Source of the DNA: Cycas panzhihuaensis
Lineage: Eukaryota; Cycadophyta
Direction: 5' to 3'
DNA length: 64,000 nucleotides
Assembly: GCA_023213395.1 (NCBI GenBank)
Contig: CM041465.1
Span: forward strand, 112,103,741-112,167,740
Part shown: positions 23,328-34,654 of the stretch, one piece after another
Layout of the letters: each line of letters opens with the position of its first letter
How positions within the stretch are numbered: the first letter of the stretch is position 1
Position numbers and translations under genes: made by a program
Notes under the pieces: generated by a model
Databases searched by the model: none
What the model was told of the DNA's origin: nothing
Seen by the model: the letters and a program-made list of their open reading frames with translations, nothing else

Positions 23328-25640
23328 ATGTGATGCTTCTCATGCCACCTACGTGGTTTACCTTCGTTGTTAGAAGACCCTGCATATCATCTTATTTCAT
23401 CATCGGATTCTGATTCGACAATGGAAAGATACCCTTCATACTAGACCTATCATGCCTTTGCCTTGGGAGCTCATGAGTTCCCTACATCCATTCCAGGATC
23501 CACCCAAGAGGGTGACGATCCCATTTACTACCCGGGTGATCAACATCACCCACTTTACACCCATCCTTCTACTCATACAGTAGAGGGCCCATCTCCTCTC
23601 GAGATTTACCATCCAGTTGGTGATTCTTATGAGGAGCGTCCTGAGGGGTCTACTTCGTATGAAGTCCCATCTACCTCCTACAATCATGTAGATACCCCTC
23701 CTGCTGACGTGGTTGAAGCCCTTAGTGAGTGCTTTCGAGCTGCTCATCTTCAATCACTCCCTAGATGGTTTGAAGATGTCTTACGTGGTGGGGCACCTTC
23801 CTCATCCACTCCTATCCCACCATCTTCATCCACATCTACACCTCCCACAATAAGTAATCCTTTTGTGCCTACACATTCATCCCGCTCTATCCATACACCT
23901 ACCTTAGGGATGTCTATTATACCTTCTATCTCTCATCATGGTCCTAGCTCTTCGGGACCCTCTCGTGGTATGTCTTTCTCCTAGCTTGGGGTTAGCATAC
24001 CTTTCCCTAGTCAAGCCAATATGCCACTTCCCAACGTGGCACATGCATTTCCTCGTAGACCTAGAGGTCCTACTAACTCTACTACCACTAGTCACGTGGG
24101 ATCTGCTCCCACGTATACTCAAAACCAACCTAATGGTCCTCCCCTTTACGTACCCCCAGGTTATACTTCTCAACCTTGGGGGCATGGTAAAGGGAATCAT
24201 ATTCTGGCTTATGGGGTGGACCTGTTACATCCATATGGGGTTGCGCCACCGAGAAGCGATCTATATAGACAAAACTTGATTCCTCACCCTTCCTTCCCTT
24301 CATCTTGTGTAGCTCCTTACGTTGTGCCTTTGCATGGAAACCCAACTTCCTTTCAAGGCACTTATCCTCAAGTTCCTTTTCAGCAAGGGACATTTCCTCA
24401 TGGAGGGATGGGCCAACCATCCCCATCCATTCCTTGTCTATTACCTCCTACATCATTTGCCGATCCTATGGTCTAGGCAAGGGTATGTCCCTTCATGGAT
24501 TATAGATCGACACCATTATCTGTTGAGGTGTTAAGAACCAACTTACCACCTCATCCCCCCAAAGTTCCTAAGTTCGATGGAACTTCATCACAGGACCCAG
24601 CGGAGCACGTTCGTAGTTTCTCTATGGCGTGCATTGATTACTGGGCCTGTGATCACATTCTAATAAAATTATTCCCATGATCCTTACAAGGTGATGCCCT
24701 TAAGTGGTTTTATCGCCTGCCTGCCCATTTCATTTTCTCGTTCCAGCAACTTGTGGATAAGTTCATCAATTGTTTTGATGTGGCTGGTCCATTGAAAAGT
24801 GGAATAAAATCCCTTCTTTTGCTCAAACAAGGTCACGATAAGATGAATCATAATTTTGTGCAGCGATTTCATGACCTCCTCCATTTCACTAAGGCTACCT
24901 TGCCTAACCTGAAGTCCATGTAGAAGTCCTTAAGATCGGGGTGACTACATGTGACTCTGCCATCACAAAGTGTTTAGCGCTTGAGGCTATTGAGATTTAG
25001 GCTGGACTCAAGAAGCCTCTCAATCCCTCATAACGACGTGAGGTACCACCTCAGACTAAAGAGACCAAACCACAACAATCCACTAGGTCCTCTTCTCATC
25101 CAACTGAGAAGACCCTAGATCCGCTCACCTCTGCTATACGTTCATTCGAACGTACGGTGAAGGAACTTAAACTACAAGCTCCTTCATCACCCACTTCCAA
25201 CAAACAAATCCAACAAGCTACTCAAGCTTCCCTCCCTAGGAATGGCAACACCCAGTCCTCTCAAGTAAGGAAGCCAGATTCCTCACTTGAGAAGAAGTGG
25301 TGTTCCATTTATGGGGAGTGTTTCCATGACGACTCACATTGTTGGGCTCAGCATCCTAGGGATGCCCCTCAACGTGGCTCATCCCCTAAATGGGCCTCCA
25401 GGCCCAACCTAAACCAACTGGGCCACAAGGATCTATTCCCCAAACATGGGAAACGTGATCGTAATGCTCAGTCCAAAAACAACTAGAATCGGGGAAGATC
25501 CCTAAATTCCTGTCCTTCCCGCGATAAGGGGAAGGGTGCTCAGGATTCGTCTTCTTCCTCGGATTCCCCTAACTGACGTACTCCCTCACCTTTGCAGTCC
25601 TGGAATAAGGGAAATAAGGTAATCCAAATGCTTGAGGCCA
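23328..25640 (+). pseudogene. Tat-C gag (in-frame stops)
   Basis: Start placed at the ATG matching MRRF of Tat-B; its second codon is now TGA (from CGA). The reading runs IPGSTQEGDDPIYYP, PPADVVEALSECFRAAH (about 23700), then low-complexity Pro/Ser. The core is GDALKWFYRLPAHFIFSFQQ (24690-24750) with LVDKFINCFDVAG and LKQGHDKMNHNFVQRFHDLL. The knuckle WCSIYGECFHDDSHCWAQHP is near 25297-25356, in which the first His of C-x2-H-x4-H-x4-C is Tyr. Most breaks are single-base stops rather than frame changes, in keeping with CpG deamination. Confidence 0.8.
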
Positions 25641-25779
25641 CCCCCTTATAAGCCCTTACTCGGTCTCAAGCCACTAAAGAAGCAGCTGGCGCCTCTTCTT
25701 CTACTCCATACGTTGATCCTCTTTCGGAAACCTCCCTTCTAGAAGTCCCATTACTTCCCAAGACCATTCATGTACGTCT

Positions 25780-27360
25780 TGGCCATTACAATTTTCAAAG
25801 GGCACTTACCCAACCTACTGCGAAGGGGAAGCCCTTCTCTATCATTGACGAGCTCTACACTATTGCTACAGGAATGTCCTTGATGGATGTTTTGAGGAGT
25901 TGTCCCGAATAATGAACTCTCCTTTTGGAAGCTTTAGGGTTGAATGATGTGCCCATTCATGCTTTGGGTATTACCCAAAGCCATGAGCCTATCATTTCCT
26001 TTGACCCTAAAGACCTTCCCCCTATGTGTGAAAGGGAATGCCAATAGAACTTCTCTTTCACCATCACTATTGACACACCAGACTGTACCTTGCGAAGGAC
26101 TGTTATCGACAACGGTTCTTCCATTAATGCCATGCCCTTGCACATTATGAAAGAGCTTAGAATGTCTGCCTTGGAACCTATTCCATAGTGATGCCAAGGC
26201 TATGATGGTAGCGAAAAGACTCCATTAGGATCTATTTCGATCTGACTCACTCTAGAGGACAAGACTGTCATCGCTGACATTGTAGTCCTTGACATTGACG
26301 TCAACTACAATCTTCTCTTGGGTCAACCATGGCTCAATCAGATGGGAGCCATGTGTTCAGCCCATTGGGTGCAACTTAAGTTCATCCATGATGGACGAAT
26401 GAGGGTTATTTCTCGTGAATACTTGCTAGTTAAACAATCCTATCCTACCAACCAAGAGAGCCATGGTCATACGAAGGGAGACAAATGCCCTCCTACTCAT
26501 GCTTCAGCTTGCTCCATCAGCATACCCGATTCATCTCATCTTGAAGAAGATCCCGCATCTTCTTCTTCTAGTCTTACTCACTTTGCTCCTATTGGTGTTG
26601 GGAGCTATGGGTACCTTGGCTTATTTAGTGATGATGAGTTCCATGGCAAGGATGAGGACTTTCCTCACCCCGTTTTGTTCCTCCACACTAGTAGGAGGCA
26701 CCCTTCCTATTCTAGGTCCCAAAGTAAAACCCCTCTTGTTGGAGAGGCTAGTCACCCCCTTGTGTCGCATGTCATTGCATGCATTGATCCACAGTTCATT
26801 GGTTCTTTCTCTTTGTCACCCCCTGCAAGTGATGGTTTCGAGGAACTTCCCCTCGCTCCTTCTAAGGAGCCCCTTCCTAACCCTCTCTTAGAGTCTTCTA
26901 AGGACTTCCCACTTCCTCCAACACTTCATCTATTCAAAGTAAGGTCATCAATGGGGTGGATTACTTCGAAGACGATGAAGCCTTGCTTGAGCACTTTGTG
27001 GGCTCTGCACCTAACTTTCCTTATGGTCACCATAGGCTTCACCACCAGAAGGTCCTGGCGATTAGGTCCACACTCGCTGACTCAATTCCATCCCTTGTTC
27101 CATCTCTTCCTGTTGACCTTGCTCCTCTTCATTTTGAGGAGGGGAATGCCATATGCATGGGGACGACCCAGGACATAGTCTTAGCCCCGAGCAAGGTCAT
27201 TAAGGTGGGGGCAGAATTCTCTCCTGATGAGGTAAGGGAATATTCCCTTTCATTCCAAGAGTTCTGGGATGTCTTTGCATGGGATTATTCTCACATGAAG
27301 GGAATCAACCCCTCCATTATTACTCAAAATCTCACTACCATTCCTGGTGCTCAACCCGTG
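25780..27360 (+). pseudogene. Tat-C protease and protease-RT linker
   Basis: Protease: TGMSLMDVLRSCPE (about 25865), TIDTPDCTLRRTVIDNGSSI with the DNGS active site (26070-26125) and YNLLLGQPWLNQMGA, the I/L-L-G-x-P-W-L block (26300-26335). One long frame (26318-27178) then continues as a Ser/Pro-rich linker including SYGYLGLFSDDE and VDYFEDDEALLEHF. The RT lead-in is FAWDYSHMKGINPSIITQNL (27276-27335). The linker is a steady part of the family (also in Tat-D and Tat-E); I know no function for it. Confidence 0.75.
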
Positions 27361-27716
27361 CGCTAGAAGTAGCATCCCCTCCACCCTAAACTCTCGGCCG
27401 CTGTTAAGATAGAGGTCCCCTCTACCCTAAACTCTCAGCCGCTGTCAAGATGGAGGTCGAGAAACTTTTGGATGCTGGACTTATTACTTCTATCGACTAC
27501 CCTAAATGGGTGTCCAATATCATTCCCGTTGCTAAGAAGGACATGACCATCCAGATATGGGTTGATTTGAGTGATATCAACAATGCATGTCCTAAGGACA
27601 ACTTTTCACTCCTTTTTATCAATCAAATCATTGATCGAATTGTTGGGTTTGAGGTTATGTCCTTAATGGATGGCTTCTTTGGCTACAATCAGATTCAAAT
27701 ATCTCCTGAAGACTGC
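27361..27716 (+). pseudogene. Tat-C reverse transcriptase, first part
   Basis: From the end of the RT lead-in: VEKLLDAGLITSIDYPKWVS (27455-27515), VDLSDINNACPKDN, FEVMSLMDGFFGYNQIQISP, then PEDC at 27716 where Tat-D is inserted. A 41 bp tandem duplication (27376-27416 / 27417-27457) lies at its start and shifts the frame. The continuation HKTTFTT is found at 43785. Confidence 0.85.
27712..27716. repeat. Target site duplication of Tat-D, left copy (actgc)
   Basis: actgc immediately left of the element start TGAAATGCTCTC; repeated right after the element end at 43779-43783. Removing one copy restores the RT codons around E-D-C-H-K. Confidence 0.95.
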
Positions 27717-30178
27717 TGAAATGCTCTCCGCAGGGCAATGATCCAACGCCTAGCGGGAAGGGCATAGAAATAATATGCTAAGCAGGCTAACTAGCGAGGA
27801 TCATACCTCGCAGGACGTCCGTGCGGCGGAGCGCTGCACGGATCGCAAGGTGCCCGGTTGCTTCCTGTGTAGCCGTGCAAAGTCGAGGCCTTCCTACCCT
27901 TCTGATGGCCGGAAGGGAAAAGAACCTCGACGCCGCGCTTCTCAAGGCAATGAGAAGGCGACGAGAGGGGGCAATCAACCAAACGTGTCACGAGTAAGGG
28001 GTAAGTGTGGCTAAGGGTATAATGTAAATGGATCCTCTACTACTATGTCGCAAGAATGCAATAAAGTAATACGGAAAGCAAATGTAAAGTAAATGGTTAT
28101 TTTCCTTTTCCTTTATGTTCCTTTACTATCACGAAGTGCGAAGAAACGTAAAAGCATAAAGAAAATACGAAAGATATGCGATGAATACCGGATCCTGCTC
28201 GAATGGAAGTGCGGATTCCTTCCTGCTGCGCCCTTTCCTCCTCCCACGCATGCAACGCCGATCAAGACAACGAAGGGGTGCACTTACCTCCCAAGGGCAT
28301 GCAAGGACTAAATGAAATGAAAGGAACGAAAGCAAAGCTCAAACGAAAAGGGAGAAGAATTACCATGGGGCCGACCCAAGAACGGTAAATCTCGCAACGC
28401 TTCCTCCAACGCGATCCTGCAAACAAACTCAAAGAACGCCTTCCTTTCGGGAGAGAGGCTACGAAGCACAACAAGTTATATGTATATATGGCAATAAAAT
28501 CAACTAAGCTAGAAAAACGTAGTTAAGTGCTAATACGTAACAAAAATGAAACGGAATCGCATTTGTAAGCATGCAAGCTATCATACACCATAAAACATGC
28601 TATTAGGGATTGAGTGTAGCCCTGGATGGCTAACTCACCCACGAGAGGTCTCCACGGGTTCGGAAGGCAATACTAGCAGGCAATAAGGTGAGATAGGTTG
28701 TGACAAGTTACTTACGCCAAGAAGAGAGCTCAAACCGACTCCTTTAGGTTTCCCTAACCTCGTTTCCCAAGAGATTGCGGGTAGTAAAGGGAGAGAGGAC
28801 AAAGGATGGAACCCTTGGGGAGAAGGACTAAGAATGGGGACTAACCCCGCCTATCTCCCTCAAATCCTTGTGTAAGACCCTTTGTCAGCTTAGCTTAAGA
28901 AACCGGAAAGGAAAGCTAAGGGGTAAGGATGAGTCTCGAGGAAATGTAAAGAAATGGGCCCAACCTAAGGCAATTTCTATAGCAAGCCACAAATACTAAG
29001 GTTACATGCATCAAACTACAAAAGAAACTCAAAGGAAGTGCATGCAAACAAGAGGAAAGAATTTGCAAGCAACCCAATGGAAAAAACAAGCAAAAAAAAC
29101 TAATAGAGCCAATAAATACCTTGAATGGAGAAGAATGAGTGCATGTAGGCACTTGGTAACTTGGGGGCAGCAGCCCAAGCGGTGTCCAAGAAGTGGAGTT
29201 GAATGTCCTTTGCATGAGAGTGGAAGAGTAGAGCCTCATGCAAGTTGGGAGCTTTAGAGTGGTTTTGGTGAAGAAAACCTCAAGCCTTGGGTATTTGTGA
29301 GGAGAGGTGGTGCTTGTAATGGAGCTCGTGAGGGGCAAGAATGGCCCCGCAACTCCGCCTAATAGCAACCCTGCACTGTCCCAACTCAGAGAAGAAGTTC
29401 TCTTGTCAATCTTTCTTTTGTCTTGTCTTTTGTGAAGAAGTCCTCTAGAAAACTTGAAAAGTGAGTTGAGGAATTAGGCAAATGAATGAAAAAAGGGTTT
29501 TTATGCCTTGGGCATAGCAAGTGAATGTTGGGGCCCTCGCGCCCAACTGTTCGAGCCACGCAGCTAGCTCCGAAAAATGCGGCCACTGTCGCGTGGTTTC
29601 TTTTTTTTCAAATTTTAAACAAGAGTATCATGCAGCAAACTTCGGGCATCACCGCAAACTCCGCGGTACCGCTTAGTTTATCGCGGTACAGGCCCGAATT
29701 TAGAAAACAGAAGAAAATACATCATAAAAATCAGTTTTTAGGGTAAGAACAGGGGCTAAGCCTGAAATACATCAACTGGGGGAAGGCCCAGGCAGTGGGC
29801 AAGTACACAAAATGGTGCAAAGAGCCCTAACTAAGGGTTAAACCAGGCTTAGGAAGGGTTTGCAACATAAGTGGCACGTGGTAACACGAATAAACAAGCT
29901 GGCAAAAGCATCCCGAAAGACCATGGAGACATCGTGAGTGGTCAGACGCCATACGGTGTCGATCCGCTTATGGATGTCCTCACCGTGAATCGTCATAGGC
30001 TAAGAGGTGCCGTAGGCACATGCATTATGAACAGTAATCAAACAAATGCATGTAGGCATGCACATGTCAATCAAACTATTCTGAATTCCCTTAGCAACCA
30101 TAAGTAAGAAAAGTAAGAACATATACCTGCATAAACCTGTGTCGATGCATCCCAAGTCCATTCCCACTACCGGAAACA
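27717..30178 (-). repeat. Tat-D 3' LTR (2462 bp)
   Basis: Minus-strand start TGTTTCCGG at 30178, end ...GAGAGCATTTCA at 27717. Matches 41330-43778 with long identical stretches. Contains the box atcgtcataggct (29989-30001), a palindromic block (29651-29687: accgc-aaact / agttt...gcggt around gcggtaccgc) and a TATA-like GCATAAAAACCC (29495-29506, minus). Confidence 0.9.
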
Positions 30179-30539
30179 TCGCCTCGGCGCAGAGCCTCAC
30201 CGCTTCTAAGTGTAATGTGATGGCGAATGTCGACAATCAAGAAACATGAGTAGCACATGCATATATATATATAAGAGCAATCAAGAGCAAGACGTGATCC
30301 AAGGGCGAGGGCAAGTGTCGTGGCGAACACGTGGACAAGGGAGACAGAGACGAGGACAACGTAGGGGTCGCCACGCTGCGTCAGTGCATCTACCGCAATC
30401 GAATAAGCAAGTGAAAGGGGACGCCCGCTGTCAAGCGTAACATGAAGTGAGAGGCATCCAAAGAAAGTAAAACAAGTATGCCTAATCGATAACAACCGAA
30501 AACTTGGGCACGGGCCGCTGTGCAAGTCTCGTGGGTGGT

Positions 30540-30931
30540 CGCCCGTAAGAGGGAGGCGACGCCAAGGATGAGGCGGACGAGGCCGCTTACCGATTGAGGT
30601 GCCTAGGGATATCTTGAATATCCGCCGACGAAAACGAGCGGAAGGGACCCGGCAGACGCGAGGGTTCTCGGTGAGGGCACCGCACTGGTAAACCCGGTGA
30701 GATGGGACACCACGACCGAGAATCGCAAAACAACACAATGGAACCGCTGGCGAAAGCGAAGAGCATCGGAGGGCCTCAATAACGGCCGTGTACTCGGCTT
30801 CGTTATTGGTGGCCTCAGGAAGAAAGACTCCGGAATGCAGGTAGTCGTGTCCGGAGGGGCTACGGAGAATCCATGCACGGTGAGGGTCCGGTTGCCGCGA
30901 CTTCCATCGGTGAAAATAAGGAGAGACATGA
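30540..30931 (-). pseudogene. Tat-D second RNase H (aRNH-type)
   Basis: An extra RNase H separate from the one in pol, of the kind known from Tat-group elements, where it supplements a degenerate first domain. Minus-strand residues: MSLLIFTDGSRGN (first catalytic Asp in FTDG, from about 30929), then in another frame FLPEATNNEAEYTAVIEALR (catalytic Glu), VVVSHLTGF, and PSPRTLASAG. At least three frameshifts separate these blocks, so as written it is not translatable. It lies about 360 bases inside the 3' LTR and downstream of the antisense gene's promoter. The plus-strand counterpart in Tat-C is at 49935-50358. Confidence 0.75.
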
Positions 30932-31414
30932 CTGGATGCTAAGCTTTGGCAATAAAACACCAATAGTAATAAAAGCAACACAGAGACTCGAATAACAAAC
31001 GCGAAGGGTAGGAGGACCTAGCAATGAGGCTACCCGAGAACGAGAGCAAGTCATCGTATACCGATCGGGAGTGAGCGAAAAGCGCCCTGTAGTCTCCAAA
31101 AGTTGCTTTGGAAGAAACATGCCCCGGATGGGGAGCATTTCCTTTGGGGCCCCGGAGTGAAAAAGGATCACGTGAGTCCAGAGCTATGAACGAGCCAAAC
31201 GAGTATAAACTCTGCACGCATGGAGCAACAGAAAACGATGCAAACGGGCCTCCAAAAGCGCAAACATGAAGCGCCATAAATGCCTTCGCACGGAAGCAAG
31301 AAGGGCGTCCATGGAGCACAATGGGTGACACTAGCAGTAAGGAAAGGTGACCATGACGAGACGGTCCCAACGATCGCCACGGCTAAAACTAAGAAGTGCC
31401 CACCGGCCCCCGCC

Positions 31415-31423
31415 CATATAAGG
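31415..31423 (+). promoter_or_regulatory. TATA box of the Tat-D antisense accessory gene
   Basis: CATATAAGG on the plus strand, opposite to gag-pol, within GCCCCCGCCCATATAAGG. The following bases AAAATCAATGAAAACC and GATTCATTTTCACC are also shared with Tat-C (minus strand, 49381-49390). It lies about 620 bases upstream of the mobile-domain-like exon. Conservation in a copy otherwise full of differences argues for use. Confidence 0.65.
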
Positions 31424-31875
31424 AAAATCAATGAAAACCGGATTCATTTTCACCGCCTCGCACGAAACTAGAGCCTTTTCCTCACGACGCGAGCGCCACC
31501 GATTTCGAGGCACGCCGAGGACGATCCGACCGGATTCGAGCGAGGGACACGCCACGATCCCTGAGACGCTATGGCGATCACGACCGTGATCCAAAGGAGT
31601 GGATCCAACGATATCCCACATTTCAAAGCTTAAAGTTTATTGTTTTTAATTAATTTTAATGCATTTTGTGCCCTCGTGGGCGATTAGAGGCCTCCTGAGT
31701 CCGAAACGGACCCGGAAGAGAGGGACCGGCATTAGGCACCGGTCCTGGTTCTACGGGGTCCACCACAAAATTTTTGATTTTGGCCGAAAACCCCTTTAGA
31801 GGGTTGCCGCCAGATCACAAGAAAGATCAGATCTGATCTTGGCCGCGGATCGCAGTGTGAGAAACGCCAGGCCCG

Positions 31876-31905
31876 CCTAAACTTAGCTGCATCGCTAAGT
31901 TTAGG
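31876..31905. repeat. Palindrome in antisense gene leader, Tat-D
   Basis: Perfect 12 bp arms cctaaacttagc / gctaagtttagg with a 6-base centre. It lies between the antisense TATA box and the mobile-domain exon. It corresponds to the 28 bp palindrome at 63952-63979 of Tat-E and to decayed blocks at 48861-48945. Confidence 0.85.
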
Positions 31906-32036
31906 GCAGACGCGCGTAAAGTCGAAAAAGAACGGGGCCCCCAAAAGCTCCCAAACTCGGAAAAACAACCCATGAGACAGCCTAGGAGCCTAGTGACCGC
32001 TAGAGACTAACTTCTACCGATTTTCACCGGTTGCAG

Positions 32037-33192
32037 GCCATCATGTGGATAATCATGAGAATGTCAAGATGCCCATCCCGAGTTGGATGGAGATGTCGAC
32101 CGAGGAGGATAGGGCCCCTCAAGAGATGCGCTGCATAAGGCCCTCAAGACCCCCAGTTCAGATCGGATCGAGACTCCTAGTGGACATAGGTCGACCGGGA
32201 TAGGAGGAGGCACGTATTCCACTTACCGCAGATTGGAGATGTCACCATTACTCCAGAGGACGTCAGGCGGATCCTGGGGGTGCCGGCAACCGGGAGACCC
32301 GTGAGGTCGAGGACGCCGCCAAGACCGAGGCGACACACCTGAGGCGCCTCGGTTCCTCACGGGAGCCGATGGCGTGAGGGGAGCTCCTCCGCATACCCTT
32401 CTGCTGTGGATTCCCGGCGAGGAAACTTATTTTACTATGCATTCTGCTCCTGATCTCCGGAAATGTAATCTGCAGAGATCCCGGAGGATGGGTGGACGCA
32501 GACGCCTGTGTGAGGCCACGAGAGGATGGATTGGGCGACTCTTGCGGCGAACCTCGCCGCTCAACCAGACGCCATCGGAGGCTCGGGCAGAGGAGGACTC
32601 TCATACAAAGACGCTGTCGCAAAGGTCGGTTTTTGATCATTTTGGCAGCGGGGCACCAGCAGGGGACCGCTCCCCATAGCGAGGTGGGCCCCGATGGTCC
32701 ACAGTGGCGACGAGGTTCGAGGGACAGAGGATCGCCCTCATGTCCGCCGGCCGGCCGACGACATCACTGGACCTCCTCACCCCGGCTGCACTACATGGCG
32801 CATCCATATGTATGTGAGGTGGGCGAGCGATGACCCGGCAGGAGGAGGAGGAGCACCCATCGAGGACGACGGCGAGGATGACGACGGCGATGATGGGGAG
32901 ATGGGCCGGCCCATCATGATCTCGGGAGGGCAGCCCATCACCACTGTGGGACGCAGCAGACCATCCGAGGCTGCAGAGGGGCAGCCCATCAGAGATGCGA
33001 GACGAAAGGCGGCTAGGGACCGTGGGGCTGTGCTCCGGATCGTGAGGAGCTCTGGAGGGGCGAGGGTCGAGCCAGTCCCTGCTAGAGATGAGGCAGAGGC
33101 AGAGGACGTGCCTGAGGATGAGGCACCAGCAGCTGGCGGGGAGCCAGGAGAGGAGGATGTCGCCCGAGCAGAGGGACCGGCGGCCACAGCAG
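32037..33192 (+). pseudogene. Antisense accessory gene, mobile-domain-like exon, Tat-D (frameshifted core)
   Basis: Plus-strand exon between a 3' splice site (ttgcag, ending 32036) and a 5' splice site (cag|gtgaga at 33192/33193). Its product resembles the plant mobile domain: the block read in Tat-E as FHLPQVGDMTV...RWILGVPVTGRPV is recognisable here around 32215-32300 (PQIGDVTITPEDVRRILGVP, then a frame change). The downstream part from about 32694 is open to the splice site and carries an acidic linker (EDDGEDDDGDDGEMGRP) and a Glu/Ala-rich tail. Several single-base gaps break the core. The role is unknown; mobile-domain proteins such as MAIN and MAIL1 are nuclear. The exon is opposite in strand to gag-pol and lies between integrase and the second RNase H. 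Confidence 0.6.
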
Positions 33193-33301
33193 GTGAGACC
33201 TAACCGCTTCCTTAGTCGTTTGACATCTAGACAGAGCTTTGATTTCGTTTTCTTATACGCATTGGGGGTACACACTGACACATGGCATGTTGCATTGGCA
33301 G
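33193..33301 (+). other. Intron of antisense accessory gene, Tat-D (109 bp)
   Basis: GTGAGACC...TTGGCAG. The left frame (...ACA GCA G) joins the right frame (GT GTA GCG) in phase 1. Without splicing the left frame stops at 33203. The equivalent introns in Tat-C (112 bp) and Tat-E (111 bp) have the same place and phase. Confidence 0.75.
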
Positions 33302-33969
33302 GTGTAGCGGAGGTACAGAGGCTAGTCGAGGCTGCGGTGAGAGAGTTGTTCCCTCAGGTCTACGCAGAGGGGCAACCGCCCATCCAGGCAGAAGATGCGC
33401 CTAGATCGACAGGAGCCTATATGCCGGCGTTCGCCCCACTGGTGAGAGCACGAGACATCTGGGTTGCAGAGACCCAGGAGCACATGGCATTCCGGGGGCA
33501 GCTGCAGCGAGAGCTCGACGCGACCAGGGGCGAGCGAGATGAGCTACGAGGACAGAGCCAGAGCGGGCCAGGAGGGGACACAGGGATCAGCACTCGCCTC
33601 GCAGTCCTAGAGGAGTGCCTTAAGGCGTCGGAGGATAGGGCGAGAGTCGTCGAGGAGGGACTCCGAGGCGAGAGGGACCGCATCCAGGTCCGCTACGACC
33701 AGCTGGTGGCGCAGATGGTCTCGAGGTCGAGCCGGAGTCGGACACATATACACACGGCGGCTACGACCCCGAGACGGCCTCGGGACGAGAAGAGCGAGGC
33801 AGCTCATGGAGGCTCAGGAGGAGCCTCGCAGGATGTGGTCCCAGTGCGAGAGATCACATGCACGGGACTAACCCCGGTCGTGACAGCAGCAGTAGCAGGG
33901 GTATGCACATGTATAGATTTTGACGGGAAAGCGCAGGCCTCGAGGGGGGTCATATATGGGCTCACATGA
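33302..33969 (+). CDS. Antisense accessory gene, coiled-coil exon, Tat-D
   Basis: Open for 221 codons after the split codon, to TGA at 33969. The first part (GVAEVQRLVEAAVRELFPQV) is followed by RARDIWVAETQEHMAFRGQ. Then a long charged heptad-like stretch from about residue 60 to 140 (QRELDATRGERDELRG...RLAVLEECLKASEDRARVVE...RDRIQVRYDQLVAQM) is expected to form a coiled coil for self-association or partner binding. The tail is Arg- and Ser-rich and could be nuclear-directing. It is the one long intact exon of this gene in Tat-D. Homologous exons lie at 46729-47398 and 61860-62502. Its 3' end is about 690 bases from the integrase end on the other strand, so the two transcription units converge. 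I know no function for it. Confidence 0.6.
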
Positions 33970-34480
33970 TTGTACCCCCCCTGCAAGGATCCCGGCTTCC
34001 CACATATACGATGTACTATGACACCCCTTTTTTTATATATACACATATACATGGGGGAGTTGGAACCCCATTTTGACATGAAATGGTGTGTATCATGTAT
34101 GATAGAGGTAGCATGTATGATTTATTTTGTAAATGAATGATTTTTGTATGTTGTAAACGTTCATACGTTGTAGATATTTGTTGTAAATATTTTGTTGTAA
34201 TATGCATGTGTTTCCTTCCATGTATGGCCATACGTGTAACAGGAGCACACACAACCACCGTAAACAGAGGTGATCGAGAGGCGTGGGGTTAGAAGATAGG
34301 GCGACATGCACGTCCACTGTGGGAGCATAGCGGAATATGCGAAGGAAACCACAAGCACGGAGGGGAGTAACGATACTCCCTAGGCCGCCCTAGTTGGAGG
34401 ATGCCCAAGTAGGAGGACAAAGGTTCCAAGAGCATACGGAACGCGGGTTCTCATGAGAAACCAAACAAAACCGAAGAGAA

Positions 34481-34645
34481 ATCCACCTAAACCGCCATCC
34501 CACCCAGCTTGGGGAGAATGGAGACAGTTCAAAATAGTAGTTTAAGCTCGCTTTGAGCAAGGATCCATCTTAAATTGCCATTCAACCCATGGTTGGGAAG
34601 AATGAGAACAATTTGAGATGGTAGTTTAGGCTCGCTTCGAGCACG
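34481..34645. repeat. Imperfect tandem repeat, about 83 bp period, Tat-D
   Basis: Two units, starting near 34481 (atccacctaaaccgccat) and 34563 (atccatcttaaattgccat), share gtagttta-gctcgctt-gagca at their ends. It lies just after the integrase stop in the sense direction. A single related stretch (cctaaactaccatctta) follows integrase in Tat-C (46098 on). Confidence 0.7.
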
Positions 34646-34654
34646 GTGAGGAAA

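Larger units (their letters stand above)
20369..27716 (+). mobile_element. Tat-C, left arm (5' LTR to reverse transcriptase)
   Basis: Plus-strand Tat element starting TGTTTCCCAGCTCCC at 20369; the flanking 5 bp are cccat. It is interrupted at 27716 inside reverse transcriptase by Tat-D and resumes at 43779. The two arms join in the same reading frame once one copy of actgc is removed. CpG sites are largely TpG/CpA and the frame is mostly kept with in-frame stops, so this copy is old. Confidence 0.9.

Noticed and set aside
28093-29746. Short ORFs in the Tat-D LTRs, some present in both copies
   Set aside because: The two LTRs are the same sequence, so shared ORFs are no evidence for coding; no domain is visible.
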